Positions 38,444 through 47,504 of a stretch of DNA of 64,000 nucleotides are shown here, piece after piece. Origin of the DNA: Roseivivax isoporae LMG 25204 (GTDB lineage Bacteria > Pseudomonadota > Alphaproteobacteria > Rhodobacterales > Rhodobacteraceae); assembly GCF_000521865.1 (NCBI RefSeq), contig NZ_JAME01000006.1:1-64000 (forward strand). The letters are read 5' to 3'. The translations under genes were made by a program, and so were the position numbers. The notes beneath the pieces are model-generated. The model ran no database searches. It was not told the origin of the DNA and worked only from the letters and a program-made list of their open reading frames with translations. Within the stretch, counting starts at the first letter, position 1. Each line of letters begins with the position of its first letter.

Positions 38444-39268
38444 GTGACCCACATCCCGTCGATCCCGCGGCCGTCCGAACGCACCCTGGCCGACGCGCTG
38501 CCGCTGCTGCTGCTGTCGGCGTGCCCCCTCCTCTTCTGGCTGCTCGACGGCTCGCTCCTGATGATGCTGGGCGCGGTGTTCCACTTCGCGCTGCTCGTGG
38601 GCGGCGCGCTCCTGATCGGGGCGGGCCACCGGCGCGCGCAGGGCTACGACGCGGCCGAGGCCGCCGCGCGCCCGCGCGTCCCCCGCAAGCTGCTCGGCTC
38701 CGCGCTCCTCGGGCTTCTCGTCTTCCTGCTGGCCGCGGCGCAGTTCACGGTCTGGCTGCCGCCGGTGGCGCTGGGCCTCGCGGGCTTCGGCTTCGCGGTC
38801 GCGGCCTTTGGCGCGGACCCGTTGCGCGACAAGGGGCTCGACGATCCGACCTATCTCGGCCGCAAGGCCGCCGAGGCCCTGCTGACGGAAACCGACGGCG
38901 CGCTGCGCGACATCGTCGACCGGGTTGCGGGGCTGGGCGATCCGAACCTCGCGCTCCGGACCGAGGCGATGCACGGCGCGATCCTGCGGCTCCTGCGGGC
39001 GTTCTCGGCCGATCCGGGCCAGCTCCTCGACCTCGAGCGGCCGCTCGACAAGTTCCTGCGCCTCGCCTCGGCCGAGGTCGGCAGGCTGGAGCACGGCTGG
39101 CGGCACGACCGCGCCACCGCGGCGCAAAGCTACGCGACGCGGCTCGCGGCGCTGACGGCGGCCTTCGAGACCGGCGCGCGCCAGCGGCGCCAGCGGGCGA
39201 CGCCGGACACCTACGCGCTCGACGCCGACCTGCTGCTGCAGCGCATGGGCGGGCACGCGGCCGCCTGA
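38444..39268 (+). CDS. XpaC-like protein with four membrane helices
   Basis: 274 residues. A GTG at 38444 is preferred because AGGAGG lies 5 bases before it; a GTG at 38438 touches the ribosome-binding site. Four hydrophobic segments (about 15-35, 40-60, 82-100, 104-123) precede a helical cytoplasmic domain that starts FGADPLRDKGLDD. This FGxDPxRxKGL boundary is shared with the second XpaC-like protein downstream, so the two appear to be diverged paralogues. XpaC (5-bromo-4-chloroindolyl phosphate hydrolysis family) has no established role. Confidence 0.7.
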   Translation: MTHIPSIPRPSERTLADALPLLLLSACPLLFWLLDGSLLMMLGAVFHFALLVGGALLIGAGHRRAQGYDAAEAAARPRVPRKLLGSALLGLLVFLLAAAQFTVWLPPVALGLAGFGFAVAAFGADPLRDKGLDDPTYLGRKAAEALLTETDGALRDIVDRVAGLGDPNLALRTEAMHGAILRLLRAFSADPGQLLDLERPLDKFLRLASAEVGRLEHGWRHDRATAAQSYATRLAALTAAFETGARQRRQRATPDTYALDADLLLQRMGGHAAA

Positions 39269-39363
39269 CGCACCGCCGGCGATGCTGCATCCGCGGCAAT
39301 CGCACTGGTAACACCCGGACCTTTCGCCTAGATTTGGAGCGAACCTAGGACGACGGGGGCGTC

Positions 39364-39453
39364 ATGTCGGCCACCGGCCTGCAGAAACTCGCATTTGTGC
39401 TGCTCATCCTGCTGCAACTCGGCGTGGCGACCGGCCTCCTGGGCGGGTTCTGA
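39364..39453 (+). CDS. 29-aa single-helix membrane protein
   Basis: Sequence begins MSATGLQKLAFVLLILLQLG and consists of one membrane helix with almost no soluble part. GGGGGCGTC lies ahead of the ATG. Its stop is 3 bases before the XpaC gene start. The tight spacing and hydrophobic content suggest a real small subunit. Family unknown. Confidence 0.6.
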   Translation: MSATGLQKLAFVLLILLQLGVATGLLGGF

Positions 39454-39456
39454 GCC

Positions 39457-40359
39457 ATGGCGGAACGGTTCGGCGGCAAATACAGCCCCGGTGCGTCCCG
39501 TCCTGCCGGCGCGCCGCGCAAGGACCCGCCCGCCTATGCGGGGGCCCGCGTCAACCCTGTCGGCGCGCGCGCGAACGTCATGTTCGTGCCCCCGGTGGTG
39601 CTGGCCTTCCTGTCGCTCGGCGCCGGGGCCGCGGGCCTCGCGCTCGGGCTCGCCGGCGCGGGCGCGCTCGTGCTCGGCGCATGGCTGCTGCGCGACGGGC
39701 TCAAGGCCGAGGCGGCGTTCCACGCGCGCAAGGTCGCGAACCGGCCCGCCCTGCCGCGCAAGACCTTCGCCGCGATCCTGTCGGGCGTCGGCACCGGCTT
39801 CGCGGTCCTGTCCGGCGACGGCGGGGTGACCACCGCCGCGCTCTACGGGATGATCGCGGGCGGGCTGCACCTCGCGGCCTTCGGGATCGACCCGATGCGG
39901 GGCAAGGGGCTCGAGGGGGTCGATCAGTTCCAGCAGGACCGCGTCGCGCGGGTCGTGGACGAGGCAGAGACCTATCTCGCGGACATGGACGCGGCGGCGC
40001 GCCGGGCGGGCGACCGCGAGGTGATGGCGCGGGTCGAACGCTTCGTCACCACCGCGCGCGGCCTCATCCGCACGGTCGAGGAGGATCCGCGCGACCTGAC
40101 GGCCGCGCGCAAGTATCTGGGCGTCTACCTGATGGGCGCCCGCGACGCGGCGGTGAAGTTCGCCGACATCTTCGCCCGGTCCCGCGATGCCGGGGCGAAG
40201 GACGATTTTCTGGCGCTGCTCGGCGATCTCGAGGAGAGTTTCGGCACCAAGACGCGGGCGCTGCTTCTCGACACGAACAGCGACCTGCAGGTCGAGATCG
40301 ACGTGCTGCGCGACCGGCTGAAGCGCGAAGGCGTGCGGCCGGGCGCCGACGCGTCCTAA
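39457..40359 (+). CDS. xpaC: XpaC-family protein (5-bromo-4-chloroindolyl phosphate hydrolysis type)
   Basis: 300 residues. Basic Pro-rich N-terminus, then two to four membrane segments (about 42-77 and 102-137), FGIDPMRGKGLEG, then a long helical cytoplasmic domain (about 160-300). In Bacillus subtilis xpaC is co-transcribed with a TelA homologue (yaaN); here telA follows after 25 bases. The enzymatic name comes from an old plate assay and is not evidence of function. Confidence 0.82.
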   Translation: MAERFGGKYSPGASRPAGAPRKDPPAYAGARVNPVGARANVMFVPPVVLAFLSLGAGAAGLALGLAGAGALVLGAWLLRDGLKAEAAFHARKVANRPALPRKTFAAILSGVGTGFAVLSGDGGVTTAALYGMIAGGLHLAAFGIDPMRGKGLEGVDQFQQDRVARVVDEAETYLADMDAAARRAGDREVMARVERFVTTARGLIRTVEEDPRDLTAARKYLGVYLMGARDAAVKFADIFARSRDAGAKDDFLALLGDLEESFGTKTRALLLDTNSDLQVEIDVLRDRLKREGVRPGADAS

Positions 40360-40384
40360 CGTGGTCTGAAGGGGATGACGACGA

Positions 40385-41587
40385 ATGTCTGATGCAGTCC
40401 GGGCCAAGGCCCAGGAAACCGCCGCGCTGGTCGAGGACGTGAACGGCGCCGCCCTCCCTGAACCCTCGGCGGCCGACGCCATCGTCGGGCTCGACGGCGC
40501 CGATCCGCGCCAGAGCGAGGAGATCCGGTCGCGCATGGACGAGATCGATATCGGCGACACCAACTCGATTGTCTCCTTCGGGTCGGCGGCACAGGCCGAG
40601 CTGCAGGAGATCAGCCAGTCGATGCTGACCGGCGTGCGCAACAAGGACGTGGGCCCGGCCGGCGACAGCCTGCGCGGGATCGTCGCCACGATCCGCGGAT
40701 TCTCGGTCTCGGAACTGGACACGCGGCGGGACCGTTCCTGGTGGGAGCGGCTGATGGGGCGCGCGACGCCCTTCGCCAAGTTCACCGCGCGTTACGAGGA
40801 GGTCCAGGGCCAGATCGACCGGATCACCGATGACCTCCTCAAACACGAGCATGCACTGCTGAAGGACATCAAGTCGCTGGACCTGCTCTACGAGAAGACG
40901 CTGCAATTCTACGACGAGCTGGCGCTCTACATCGCGGCCGGCGAGGCGAAGCTTGCAGAGATCGACGGGACCGAGATCCCCGCCAAGGAGGCGGAGGTGC
41001 AGGCGGCGGTCGAGGCCGACCAGGTGATGAAGGCGCAGGAACTGCGCGACCTGCGCGCGGCCCGCGACGACCTCGAACGCCGGGTGCACGACCTGCGGCT
41101 GACGCGACAGGTCACCATGCAGTCTCTGCCCTCGATCCGGCTCGTGCAGGAAAACGACAAGTCGCTGGTGACCAAGATCAACTCGACGCTCGTGAATACC
41201 GTGCCGCTGTGGGAGACGCAGCTGGCGCAGGCCGTCACCATCCAGCGGTCCAAGGAGGCGGCCGCCGCCGTCCGGGACGCCAACGACCTGACCAACGAGC
41301 TGCTGACCGCGAACGCCTCGAACCTGCGCGATGCCAACCGCACCGTCCGGCAGGAGATGGAGCGCGGCGTCTTCGACATCGAGGCGGTGAAGAAGGCCAA
41401 TGCCGACCTGATCGGCACCATCCAGGAAAGCCTGCAGATCGCCGACGAGGGCAAGGCACGCCGCGCGGCCGCCGAGGAGGATCTGCGCCGCATGGAAACC
41501 GAACTGCGCGACACGCTCTCCGCGGCACGCGCGCGCCGCGACGGATCGGGCGACACGTCCGGCACCGCCGTGCCCGCAGGACACTGA
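40385..41587 (+). CDS. telA: TelA-family toxic-anion resistance protein
   Basis: 400 residues. Almost wholly helical with long coiled coils (about 90-200 and 290-380) and the conserved TelA blocks RRDRSWWERLMGRATPF, LDLLYEKTLQFYDELALYI and RLVQENDKSLVTKINSTLVNTVPLW. TelA homologues are linked to tellurite and other toxic stress, and to the cell envelope, but their molecular action is unknown. Pairs with XpaC. Confidence 0.92.
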   Translation: MSDAVRAKAQETAALVEDVNGAALPEPSAADAIVGLDGADPRQSEEIRSRMDEIDIGDTNSIVSFGSAAQAELQEISQSMLTGVRNKDVGPAGDSLRGIVATIRGFSVSELDTRRDRSWWERLMGRATPFAKFTARYEEVQGQIDRITDDLLKHEHALLKDIKSLDLLYEKTLQFYDELALYIAAGEAKLAEIDGTEIPAKEAEVQAAVEADQVMKAQELRDLRAARDDLERRVHDLRLTRQVTMQSLPSIRLVQENDKSLVTKINSTLVNTVPLWETQLAQAVTIQRSKEAAAAVRDANDLTNELLTANASNLRDANRTVRQEMERGVFDIEAVKKANADLIGTIQESLQIADEGKARRAAAEEDLRRMETELRDTLSAARARRDGSGDTSGTAVPAGH

Positions 41588-41595
41588 GAGGCGCA

Positions 41596-42597
41596 ATGCA
41601 CCGACCGAGCAGGTTCCAGGCTTTCGGCGCCGCGATGGCGTTCGCGGCGCTTGCCGCCTGCGACTTCGGCCCGAGCGAGGGGCTCGACACGTCGAGCAAG
41701 CCGCAGGTGCGGCCCGACCGCCCCGCGGCGACACCCGACACGCGCCCTCCCACGACGCGGGAGCCGTCGGCGCGCAGCCGCGACCTTGCCACCTACTACG
41801 CGCGTCTCGAGGCGGATCTCGTGGGCCAGGGCCTCTTGCGCACCGACGGCGGCGGCGTCGACACGCCCTTCACCGAGACGCAGCTTGTCCGCAACTTCGA
41901 ACGCATCGCGCTTGCGGAGGAATACGAGCGCGGCGCGGGCTTCCGTCCGTCCTCGGGCGGGCTCGGCCGGATCAAGAAATGGACGCAGCCCGTCCGCGTG
42001 CAGGCCGAGTTCGGCCCGTCGGTGGACCGCGACCAGCGCGCGCGCGAAAGCGGGACGCTGTCGCGCTATGTCGACCGGCTGGCGCGGGTGACAAGCCACC
42101 CGATCACCATGTCGTCGAGCAACCCGAACTTCCACGTGCTGTTCATGGGCGAGGACGACCGCGGGCAAATCGCCCCGCGGGTGCGCTCGATCGTGCCGGG
42201 CATCGACAGCGCCTCGCTGGCCGCGCTCACCTCGCTGCCGCGCGAGATCCACTGCCTCGTGGTCGCGTTCTCGGACCAGCCGGGCGGCTACGCCTACGGC
42301 CAGGCCATCGCGCTGATCCGCGCCGAACATCCCGACCTCCTGATGAAGTCCTGCATCCACGAGGAGCTGGCGCAGGGCCTCGGGCTCGCCAACGACAGCC
42401 CCGGCGCGCGGCCGTCGATCTTCAACGACGACGACGAGTTCGCGCTCCTGACCACGCATGACGAGATGCTGCTCAAGATGCTGTACGACCCGCGGCTGCG
42501 CCCCGGCATGACGCCCGACGAGGCGCGGCCGGTGGTGCAGCGCGTCGCGCTGGAACTGGCCGGCGGCGACAGGCTCGCCAGCATCGACGCCGAGTGA
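41596..42597 (+). CDS. DUF2927 lipoprotein
   Basis: 333 residues. Signal peptide with lipobox LAAC (Cys22), so probably anchored to a membrane facing the periplasm. After a Pro/Thr-rich linker comes the DUF2927 domain, including SHPITMSSSNPNFHVLFMGEDD and CIHEELAQGLGLANDS (about 250-265), a HEE-x2-Q pattern that could bind metal. Role unknown. Eight bases after telA, so part of the same operon. Confidence 0.85.
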   Translation: MHRPSRFQAFGAAMAFAALAACDFGPSEGLDTSSKPQVRPDRPAATPDTRPPTTREPSARSRDLATYYARLEADLVGQGLLRTDGGGVDTPFTETQLVRNFERIALAEEYERGAGFRPSSGGLGRIKKWTQPVRVQAEFGPSVDRDQRARESGTLSRYVDRLARVTSHPITMSSSNPNFHVLFMGEDDRGQIAPRVRSIVPGIDSASLAALTSLPREIHCLVVAFSDQPGGYAYGQAIALIRAEHPDLLMKSCIHEELAQGLGLANDSPGARPSIFNDDDEFALLTTHDEMLLKMLYDPRLRPGMTPDEARPVVQRVALELAGGDRLASIDAE

Positions 42598-42622
42598 CGA
42601 AACGCAACCAAGGGGACTACGG

Positions 42623-43744
42623 ATGGGCATCCTCGACTTCCTGAGCGGCCAGTTCATCGACGTCATCCACTGGACGGACGACACCCGCGACACCATGGTC
42701 TGGCGCTTCGAGCGCGAGGGACACGAGATCAAGTACGGGGCGAAGCTCACCGTGCGGGAAGGCCAGGCGGCGGTCTTCGTGCACGAGGGGCAGCTCGCGG
42801 ACGTGTTCACACCCGGGCTCTACATGCTCGAGACCAACAACATGCCGATCATGACCACGCTGCAGCACTGGGACCACGGGTTCCGGTCGCCGTTCAAGTC
42901 CGAGGTCTACTTCGTCTCGACCGCCCGCTTCACCGACCTGAAATGGGGCACCAAGAACCCGATCATCGCGCGCGATCCGGAATTCGGGCCCGTGCGGCTG
43001 CGCGCCTTCGGCACCTACAGCGTCAAGGTCACCGATCCCGGCCTCTTCCTGACCGAGATCGTCGGCACCGACGGCGAATTCACCATGGCCGAGATCGGGT
43101 TCCAGATCCGCAACATCATCGTGCAGGAGGTCGGGCGCGTGCTGGCCTCCTCCGGTATCCCGGTGCTCGATATGGCGGCGAACACCGCCGATCTCGGCCG
43201 GCTCGTGGCCGGCGAGGTGTCGAAGACCCTCGCCACCTACGGGCTGGTGATGCCCGAGCTCTACATCGAGAACATCTCGCTGCCGCCCGCGGTGGAAAAG
43301 GCGCTCGACGCGCGGACCTCGCGCGGGATCGCCGGCAATCTCGACGAGCACATGAAATGGCGCGCGGCCGAGGCTTTTGCCGATGGCGGCAGCGCCGCGG
43401 GCGGCGCCATGGGCATGGGCTTCGGCGCGGGGCTCGGCATGCAGATGGCGGGCCAGGCGGGCCGCGCGGGTCCCTGGGGCGCCGCGTCTGTCGCCGCGGG
43501 CGCCGCCACGCCGCCCCCGCCGCCGGTCGAACATGTCTGGCACATCGCGGAGAACGGCCAGACGCAGGGCCCGTTCTCGAAGGCGCGCATGGGCCGGATG
43601 GCCGCCGAGGGTGCGCTCACCCGCGACACGCTCGTGTGGACCGCCGGGCAGGACGGCTGGATGAAGGCCGGCGACGTGACCGAGCTGGCGCAGCTCTTCA
43701 CCGTCATGCCCCCGCCGCCGCCGCCCCCGCCGCCCGCGGGCTGA
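42623..43744 (+). CDS. SPFH-domain protein with C-terminal GYF_2 domain (YdjI-like)
   Basis: 373 residues. N-terminus FIDVIHWTDDTRDTMVWRF and an SPFH/band-7 core (about 35-245) match the YdjI/virion-core group, soluble SPFH proteins that act at membranes. After a Gly/Ala/Met linker comes a GYF_2 (DUF4339) domain (about 307-362: WHIAENGQTQGPF ... GQDGWMKAGDV), a proline-peptide-binding fold. The protein ends in a run of nine prolines, possibly a partner motif. In Bacillus the YdjI gene lies with pspA and a zinc-ribbon gene. Confidence 0.87.
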   Translation: MGILDFLSGQFIDVIHWTDDTRDTMVWRFEREGHEIKYGAKLTVREGQAAVFVHEGQLADVFTPGLYMLETNNMPIMTTLQHWDHGFRSPFKSEVYFVSTARFTDLKWGTKNPIIARDPEFGPVRLRAFGTYSVKVTDPGLFLTEIVGTDGEFTMAEIGFQIRNIIVQEVGRVLASSGIPVLDMAANTADLGRLVAGEVSKTLATYGLVMPELYIENISLPPAVEKALDARTSRGIAGNLDEHMKWRAAEAFADGGSAAGGAMGMGFGAGLGMQMAGQAGRAGPWGAASVAAGAATPPPPPVEHVWHIAENGQTQGPFSKARMGRMAAEGALTRDTLVWTAGQDGWMKAGDVTELAQLFTVMPPPPPPPPPAG

Positions 43745-43751
43745 ACCGGCT

Positions 43752-44123
43752 TCAGGAGCTGACGGCCGCCGCACGCAGCGCCGCGAGGCGCGCGTGCAGC
43801 TCGCGCGTGCGGGCGCCGAACGTGCCCGCTGCCATCGCCTCGAGCGCGCGGCGGCGCTCGCCCCGGGCGATGAGCCCCGCGATGCGGTCCGCCTCGCGCG
43901 CATAGGAGGCGCCGAGCGGACCGAGAAGCGGCGCCACCGGGTCCGTCCGCGTATCCGCGCGCAGCGCCTCCGCAAGGGCGGCGAGCCGTCGCGCGGTCTC
44001 TGCCCCGAGGCCCGGATCGGCACAGGTGCCGTCCCCGATCGCCGCCGCGCGCAGCGCCTGCGCGCACGCACCCTCGGCGTCGAGCGCGCGGGCGATCAGT
44101 GCCTGCAGGTCGTGCCCTTTCAT
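43752..44123 (-). CDS. Helical hypothetical protein (123 aa), opposite strand
   Basis: Begins MKGHDLQALIARALDAEG. Nearly all helix, with four predicted amphipathic helices and no membrane segment. It interrupts the plus-strand cluster. The coding pattern is good and the alternative plus-strand frame has poor amino-acid use (Arg/Ala/Pro shadow), so the minus-strand gene is preferred. Family not recognised; the four-helix pattern loosely resembles sensor bundles. Confidence 0.6.
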   Translation of the reverse strand: MKGHDLQALIARALDAEGACAQALRAAAIGDGTCADPGLGAETARRLAALAEALRADTRTDPVAPLLGPLGASYAREADRIAGLIARGERRRALEAMAAGTFGARTRELHARLAALRAAAVSS

Positions 44124-44242
44124 CCGCGGCCCCCCGCCTCATCCCGGCCGCCCGAGGCTATGCGCTGCCCGGGGTGAAGATGGCGTAAAGCGGCGGCACG
44201 ATTCCGTCTTGAGTCCCCCCGCGCGCCGCCTAGGCTGCGCCC

Positions 44243-45376
44243 ATGACAGCCACGCCCCCACCACCGCCCCCGCCGCCCGGCGCAGACGGAAGCCCCGTCG
44301 AGGAACACCGCTTTCCCTGCGATCAGTGCGGCGCCGACCTGCGCTACGATCCCGCCGCCGCGGAGCTGCGCTGCGCCCATTGCGGCCATGCCGAGGCCGT
44401 GGCGCCGCGCGGGCCGTGGGAAGGGGGACTGCGCGAGCTCGATTTCCGCGCGGCGCTCGACAACCTGCTGCCGCTGCAGGACATGGAGATCACGCGCGTC
44501 TCGTCCTGCCCGAATTGCGGGGCGCAGGTGGAATTCGATCCCGCGAGCCATGCCGCGGAATGTCCGTTCTGCGCCACGCCGGTCGTGACCGACACGGGCG
44601 AGAACCGCCATATCAAGCCGCGCGGCCTCCTGCCCTTCGCCATCGGCGAGGAGGAGGCGCGGCAGGCCGTGTCGACCTGGCTCGGCACGCTCTGGTTCGC
44701 GCCGAACGGGCTCAAGGACTATGCCCGCAAGGGGCGGCGGATGCAGGGCATCTACGTGCCCTACTGGACGTTCGACGCCGACACGGCCTCGCGCTACACG
44801 GGGCAGCGCGGGACGGTCTACTACGAGACGCGCACGGTGGTCCGGGACGGCAAGCCGCAGACGATCCAGGTCCAGAAGGTGCGCTGGACGCCGGTCTCGG
44901 GGCGCGTGGCGCGGTTCTTCGACGACGTGCTGGTGCTCGCCTCGCAATCGCTGCCGAAGACCTACACCGACGCCCTGCCCCCGTGGGACCTGACGCGGCT
45001 CGAACCCTACCGGCCGGAATACGTCGCGGGGTTCCGCGCCGAGGCCTACACGGTGGAGCTCGACGCGGGCTTCGCCGAGGCGCGCGCGGTCATGGACCGC
45101 CAGATCGAGCGCGACGTGAAGTTCGACATCGGCGGGGACCGCCAGCGGGTCGGCCGCGTCGACACCGACGTGCGCGACGTGACCTTCAAGCACGTGCTGC
45201 TGCCGGTCTGGCTCGCCGCCTACAAGTTCCGCGGCGAGACCTACCGCATCGTGCTGAACGGGCAGACCGGCCGCGTCCAGGGCGAGCGGCCGTGGTCGGC
45301 GTGGAAGATCGCGCTCGCCGTTTTGGCCGGCCTCGTGGTGGCCGCCATCGTGGGCTACGTCGCCGCGCGGTCCTGA
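44243..45376 (+). CDS. Zinc-ribbon protein with C-terminal membrane anchor
   Basis: 377 residues. A run of eight prolines near the N-terminus, then two zinc ribbons with eight Cys (26/29, 44/47, 89/92, 107/110), a beta-rich domain (about 140-340; KGRRMQGIYVPYWTFDADT, TYRIVLNGQTGRVQG) and a single C-terminal membrane helix (about 352-374). The arrangement resembles Bacillus YdjG-type proteins found beside SPFH and PspA genes. It probably works with the SPFH-GYF protein; GYF domains bind proline-rich segments such as its N-terminus. Confidence 0.82.
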   Translation: MTATPPPPPPPPGADGSPVEEHRFPCDQCGADLRYDPAAAELRCAHCGHAEAVAPRGPWEGGLRELDFRAALDNLLPLQDMEITRVSSCPNCGAQVEFDPASHAAECPFCATPVVTDTGENRHIKPRGLLPFAIGEEEARQAVSTWLGTLWFAPNGLKDYARKGRRMQGIYVPYWTFDADTASRYTGQRGTVYYETRTVVRDGKPQTIQVQKVRWTPVSGRVARFFDDVLVLASQSLPKTYTDALPPWDLTRLEPYRPEYVAGFRAEAYTVELDAGFAEARAVMDRQIERDVKFDIGGDRQRVGRVDTDVRDVTFKHVLLPVWLAAYKFRGETYRIVLNGQTGRVQGERPWSAWKIALAVLAGLVVAAIVGYVAARS

Positions 45377-45452
45377 CCTTGGTCGCCACCTTGCGCGGGG
45401 CGGGCTTGGGCGGCATGGTCTCGCGCACCGGCCGATCAGAAGGAGGGGACAC

Positions 45453-46355
45453 GTGATCCTGTGCTGCGGCGAGAGCCTCATCGACATGCTGCCGCGCGAG
45501 AGCGCCGCGGGCGAACCCGCCTTCGCGCCCTACGCGGGCGGCGCCGTCTTCAACACCGCGATCGCGCTCGGGCGCCTCGGCGCGCCGTCGGGCTTTTTCG
45601 GCGGCGTGTCGAACGACCTCTTCGGGCAGATGCTGGCCTCGGGGCTGGAACAGTCGCGGGTCGACACCCGCCACTGCGCGCGCAGCGACCGGCCGACGAC
45701 GCTTGCCTTCGTGACGCTTACCGACGGGCACGCGCAATACGCCTTCTACGACGAGAACACGGCCGGTCGGATGCTCGATCCGGCGGACCTGCCGATCCTG
45801 GGCGACGAGGTCGCGGCCCTGTTCTTCGGGGGCATCTCGCTTGTCTCCGAACCCGCCGCCGATACCTATGCCGCGCTGGCCGAACGCGAGGCCGGCCGGC
45901 GGGTCGTGATGATCGACCCGAACGTGCGGCCGGGCTTCATACGCGATGCGGCCCGGTACCGCGCGCGGCTGTCGGCGATGCTTGGCCGCGCCGACATCGT
46001 CAAGGTGTCGGACGAGGACATGTCCTGGCTCGACGTCACGCCCGAAAGCCTGATCTCGGGCGGCGCGGCGCTCGTCCTCGTGACGCGCGGGGCCGAGGGC
46101 GCGGACATGGCCACCGCCGCCGGCACGACGCGGATCCCGGCCGAGTCCGCGACGGTGGTCGACACGGTGGGCGCGGGAGACACGTTCAACGCGGGCCTGC
46201 TCTGCGGGCTCTGGCGCGACGGGCTCCTGACCCGCGAGGCGCTCCGCGCGGCCCATCCCGCCGCGCTCGAGCCCGCGGTGCGCCTGGGGGGCCGGGCCGC
46301 CGCCGTCACCGTCAGCCGCGCCGGCGCGAACCCGCCCTGGGATCACGAGCTGTGA
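45453..46355 (+). CDS. PfkB-family sugar kinase (fructokinase-like)
   Basis: 300 residues. PfkB signatures: [15 protein letters not shown] (about 29-43, sugar site) and [13 protein letters not shown] (about 237-249, the catalytic Asp and anion hole). Phosphorylates a sugar, most likely fructose, with ATP. The GTG start is preceded by AAGGAGGGGACAC, a strong site. Ends overlapping dtd by GTGA, so the two are coupled. Confidence 0.88.
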   Translation: MILCCGESLIDMLPRESAAGEPAFAPYAGGAVFNTAIALGRLGAPSGFFGGVSNDLFGQMLASGLEQSRVDTRHCARSDRPTTLAFVTLTDGHAQYAFYDENTAGRMLDPADLPILGDEVAALFFGGISLVSEPAADTYAALAEREAGRRVVMIDPNVRPGFIRDAARYRARLSAMLGRADIVKVSDEDMSWLDVTPESLISGGAALVLVTRGAEGADMATAAGTTRIPAESATVVDTVGAGDTFNAGLLCGLWRDGLLTREALRAAHPAALEPAVRLGGRAAAVTVSRAGANPPWDHEL

Positions 46356-46795
46356 GGGCGCTTCTCCAGCGGGTGACCGAGGCGTCGGTGCGCGTCGACG
46401 GCGCCGTGCTGGGCGAGGTCGGCCCGGGCCTCCTGATCCTCGTCTGCGCCATGGAGGGCGACACCGAGGCGGAGGCCGAGAAGCTCGCCCAGCGCATCGC
46501 GCGGCTGCGCATCTTTGCCGACGCGGCCGGCAAGATGAACCTTTCGGTGAAGGACGCGGGCGGCGCCGCGCTGGTTGTCAGCCAGTTCACGCTCGCCGCC
46601 GACACCTCGCGCGGCAACCGGCCCGGGTTTTCGGCCGCCGCGGCGCCCGACGAGGGCCGGCGGCTTTACGAGCATGTCGCGGCCCGGCTGCAAGCGGAGG
46701 GGATCGAGGTCGCCACCGGCCGGTTCGGCGCCGACATGAAGGTGCACCTCGTCAACGACGGTCCCGTGACCATCTGGCTCGACACCGCCGCCTGA
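46352..46795 (+). CDS. dtd: Dtd, D-aminoacyl-tRNA deacylase
   Basis: 147 residues. Removes D-amino acids mischarged onto t[12 protein letters not shown] (about 77-85) and the Gly-cisPro motif NDGPVTIWL (about 134-142) form the chiral selection site. GTG start [13 protein letters not shown] overlaps the kinase stop. Confidence 0.95.
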   Translation: MRALLQRVTEASVRVDGAVLGEVGPGLLILVCAMEGDTEAEAEKLAQRIARLRIFADAAGKMNLSVKDAGGAALVVSQFTLAADTSRGNRPGFSAAAAPDEGRRLYEHVAARLQAEGIEVATGRFGADMKVHLVNDGPVTIWLDTAA

Positions 46796-46802
46796 ACGCG
46801 GC

Positions 46803-47504
46803 TCAGCCGTGGCGCGAGACGTAGACCGCGACCGAGGTGTCGATCCAGTTCAGCGACAGCTCCGCCTCGCGGCCGTCCTGCGCCCAGCCGCGGCGCTCGG
46901 CGACGAGCGCGGTGGCGCCCGGCCGAACGCCGAACGTCGCCGGCGCCCAGTGCGGCACCGCGCCGACCGCCAGCCGGTCCTCGACCCGCGTGATCCAGAG
47001 GTCGAGCCGTTCGCGGTAGAAGAGGTAGAGCGATTCCGACAGGTCGTCGGGATCGATGCCGTCCGCGAAGGCGCCGTCGAGCCAGATCTCCTCGAGCACA
47101 GCGGGCTGGCGGTTGAGCGAGCGCAGCCGGCGGATGCGGTAGGCGCGGTCCGCGGCGCCGAACGGCGCGGGTGCGGCCGATTTCGGGCAGGCGTCGAATG
47201 ACAGGAGATCCGCGCGCGGAAGGCCGCCGCCGCCGATCAGCTCCACCCGGAAGAAGGCGTAGACCGACTTGGCATCGGAGCGCGCGCGCACGTAGTTGCC
47301 CGAGCCCTGCCGCCGTTCCAGCATGCCCTTGTCGGTGAGGTCCGCCAGCGCCTTGCGCAGCGTGCCGACCGAGGTGCCGAGCGACGCCGCCATGTCGCGC
47401 TCGGGCGGCAGGCGCTCGCCCTCGGAATAGCGGCCCGCCTTGATCTCGCGGATGAGCATCTCGCTCAACTGGATGTAGAGCGGCAGGGCGTGGCGGTCGG
47501 ACAT
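46803..47504 (-). CDS. GntR-family regulator (HutC/UTRA subfamily)
   Basis: 233 residues. A winged helix (PLYIQLSEMLIREIKAGRYSEGERLPPERDMA) and a UTRA ligand-binding domain (AYRIRRLRSLNRQPAVLEEIWL). Ligand unknown. Start MSDRHALPLYIQ lacks a strong ribosome-binding site. It converges with dtd and follows the Crp-type gene on the same strand. No operator was found upstream. Confidence 0.88.
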   Translation of the reverse strand: MSDRHALPLYIQLSEMLIREIKAGRYSEGERLPPERDMAASLGTSVGTLRKALADLTDKGMLERRQGSGNYVRARSDAKSVYAFFRVELIGGGGLPRADLLSFDACPKSAAPAPFGAADRAYRIRRLRSLNRQPAVLEEIWLDGAFADGIDPDDLSESLYLFYRERLDLWITRVEDRLAVGAVPHWAPATFGVRPGATALVAERRGWAQDGREAELSLNWIDTSVAVYVSRHG

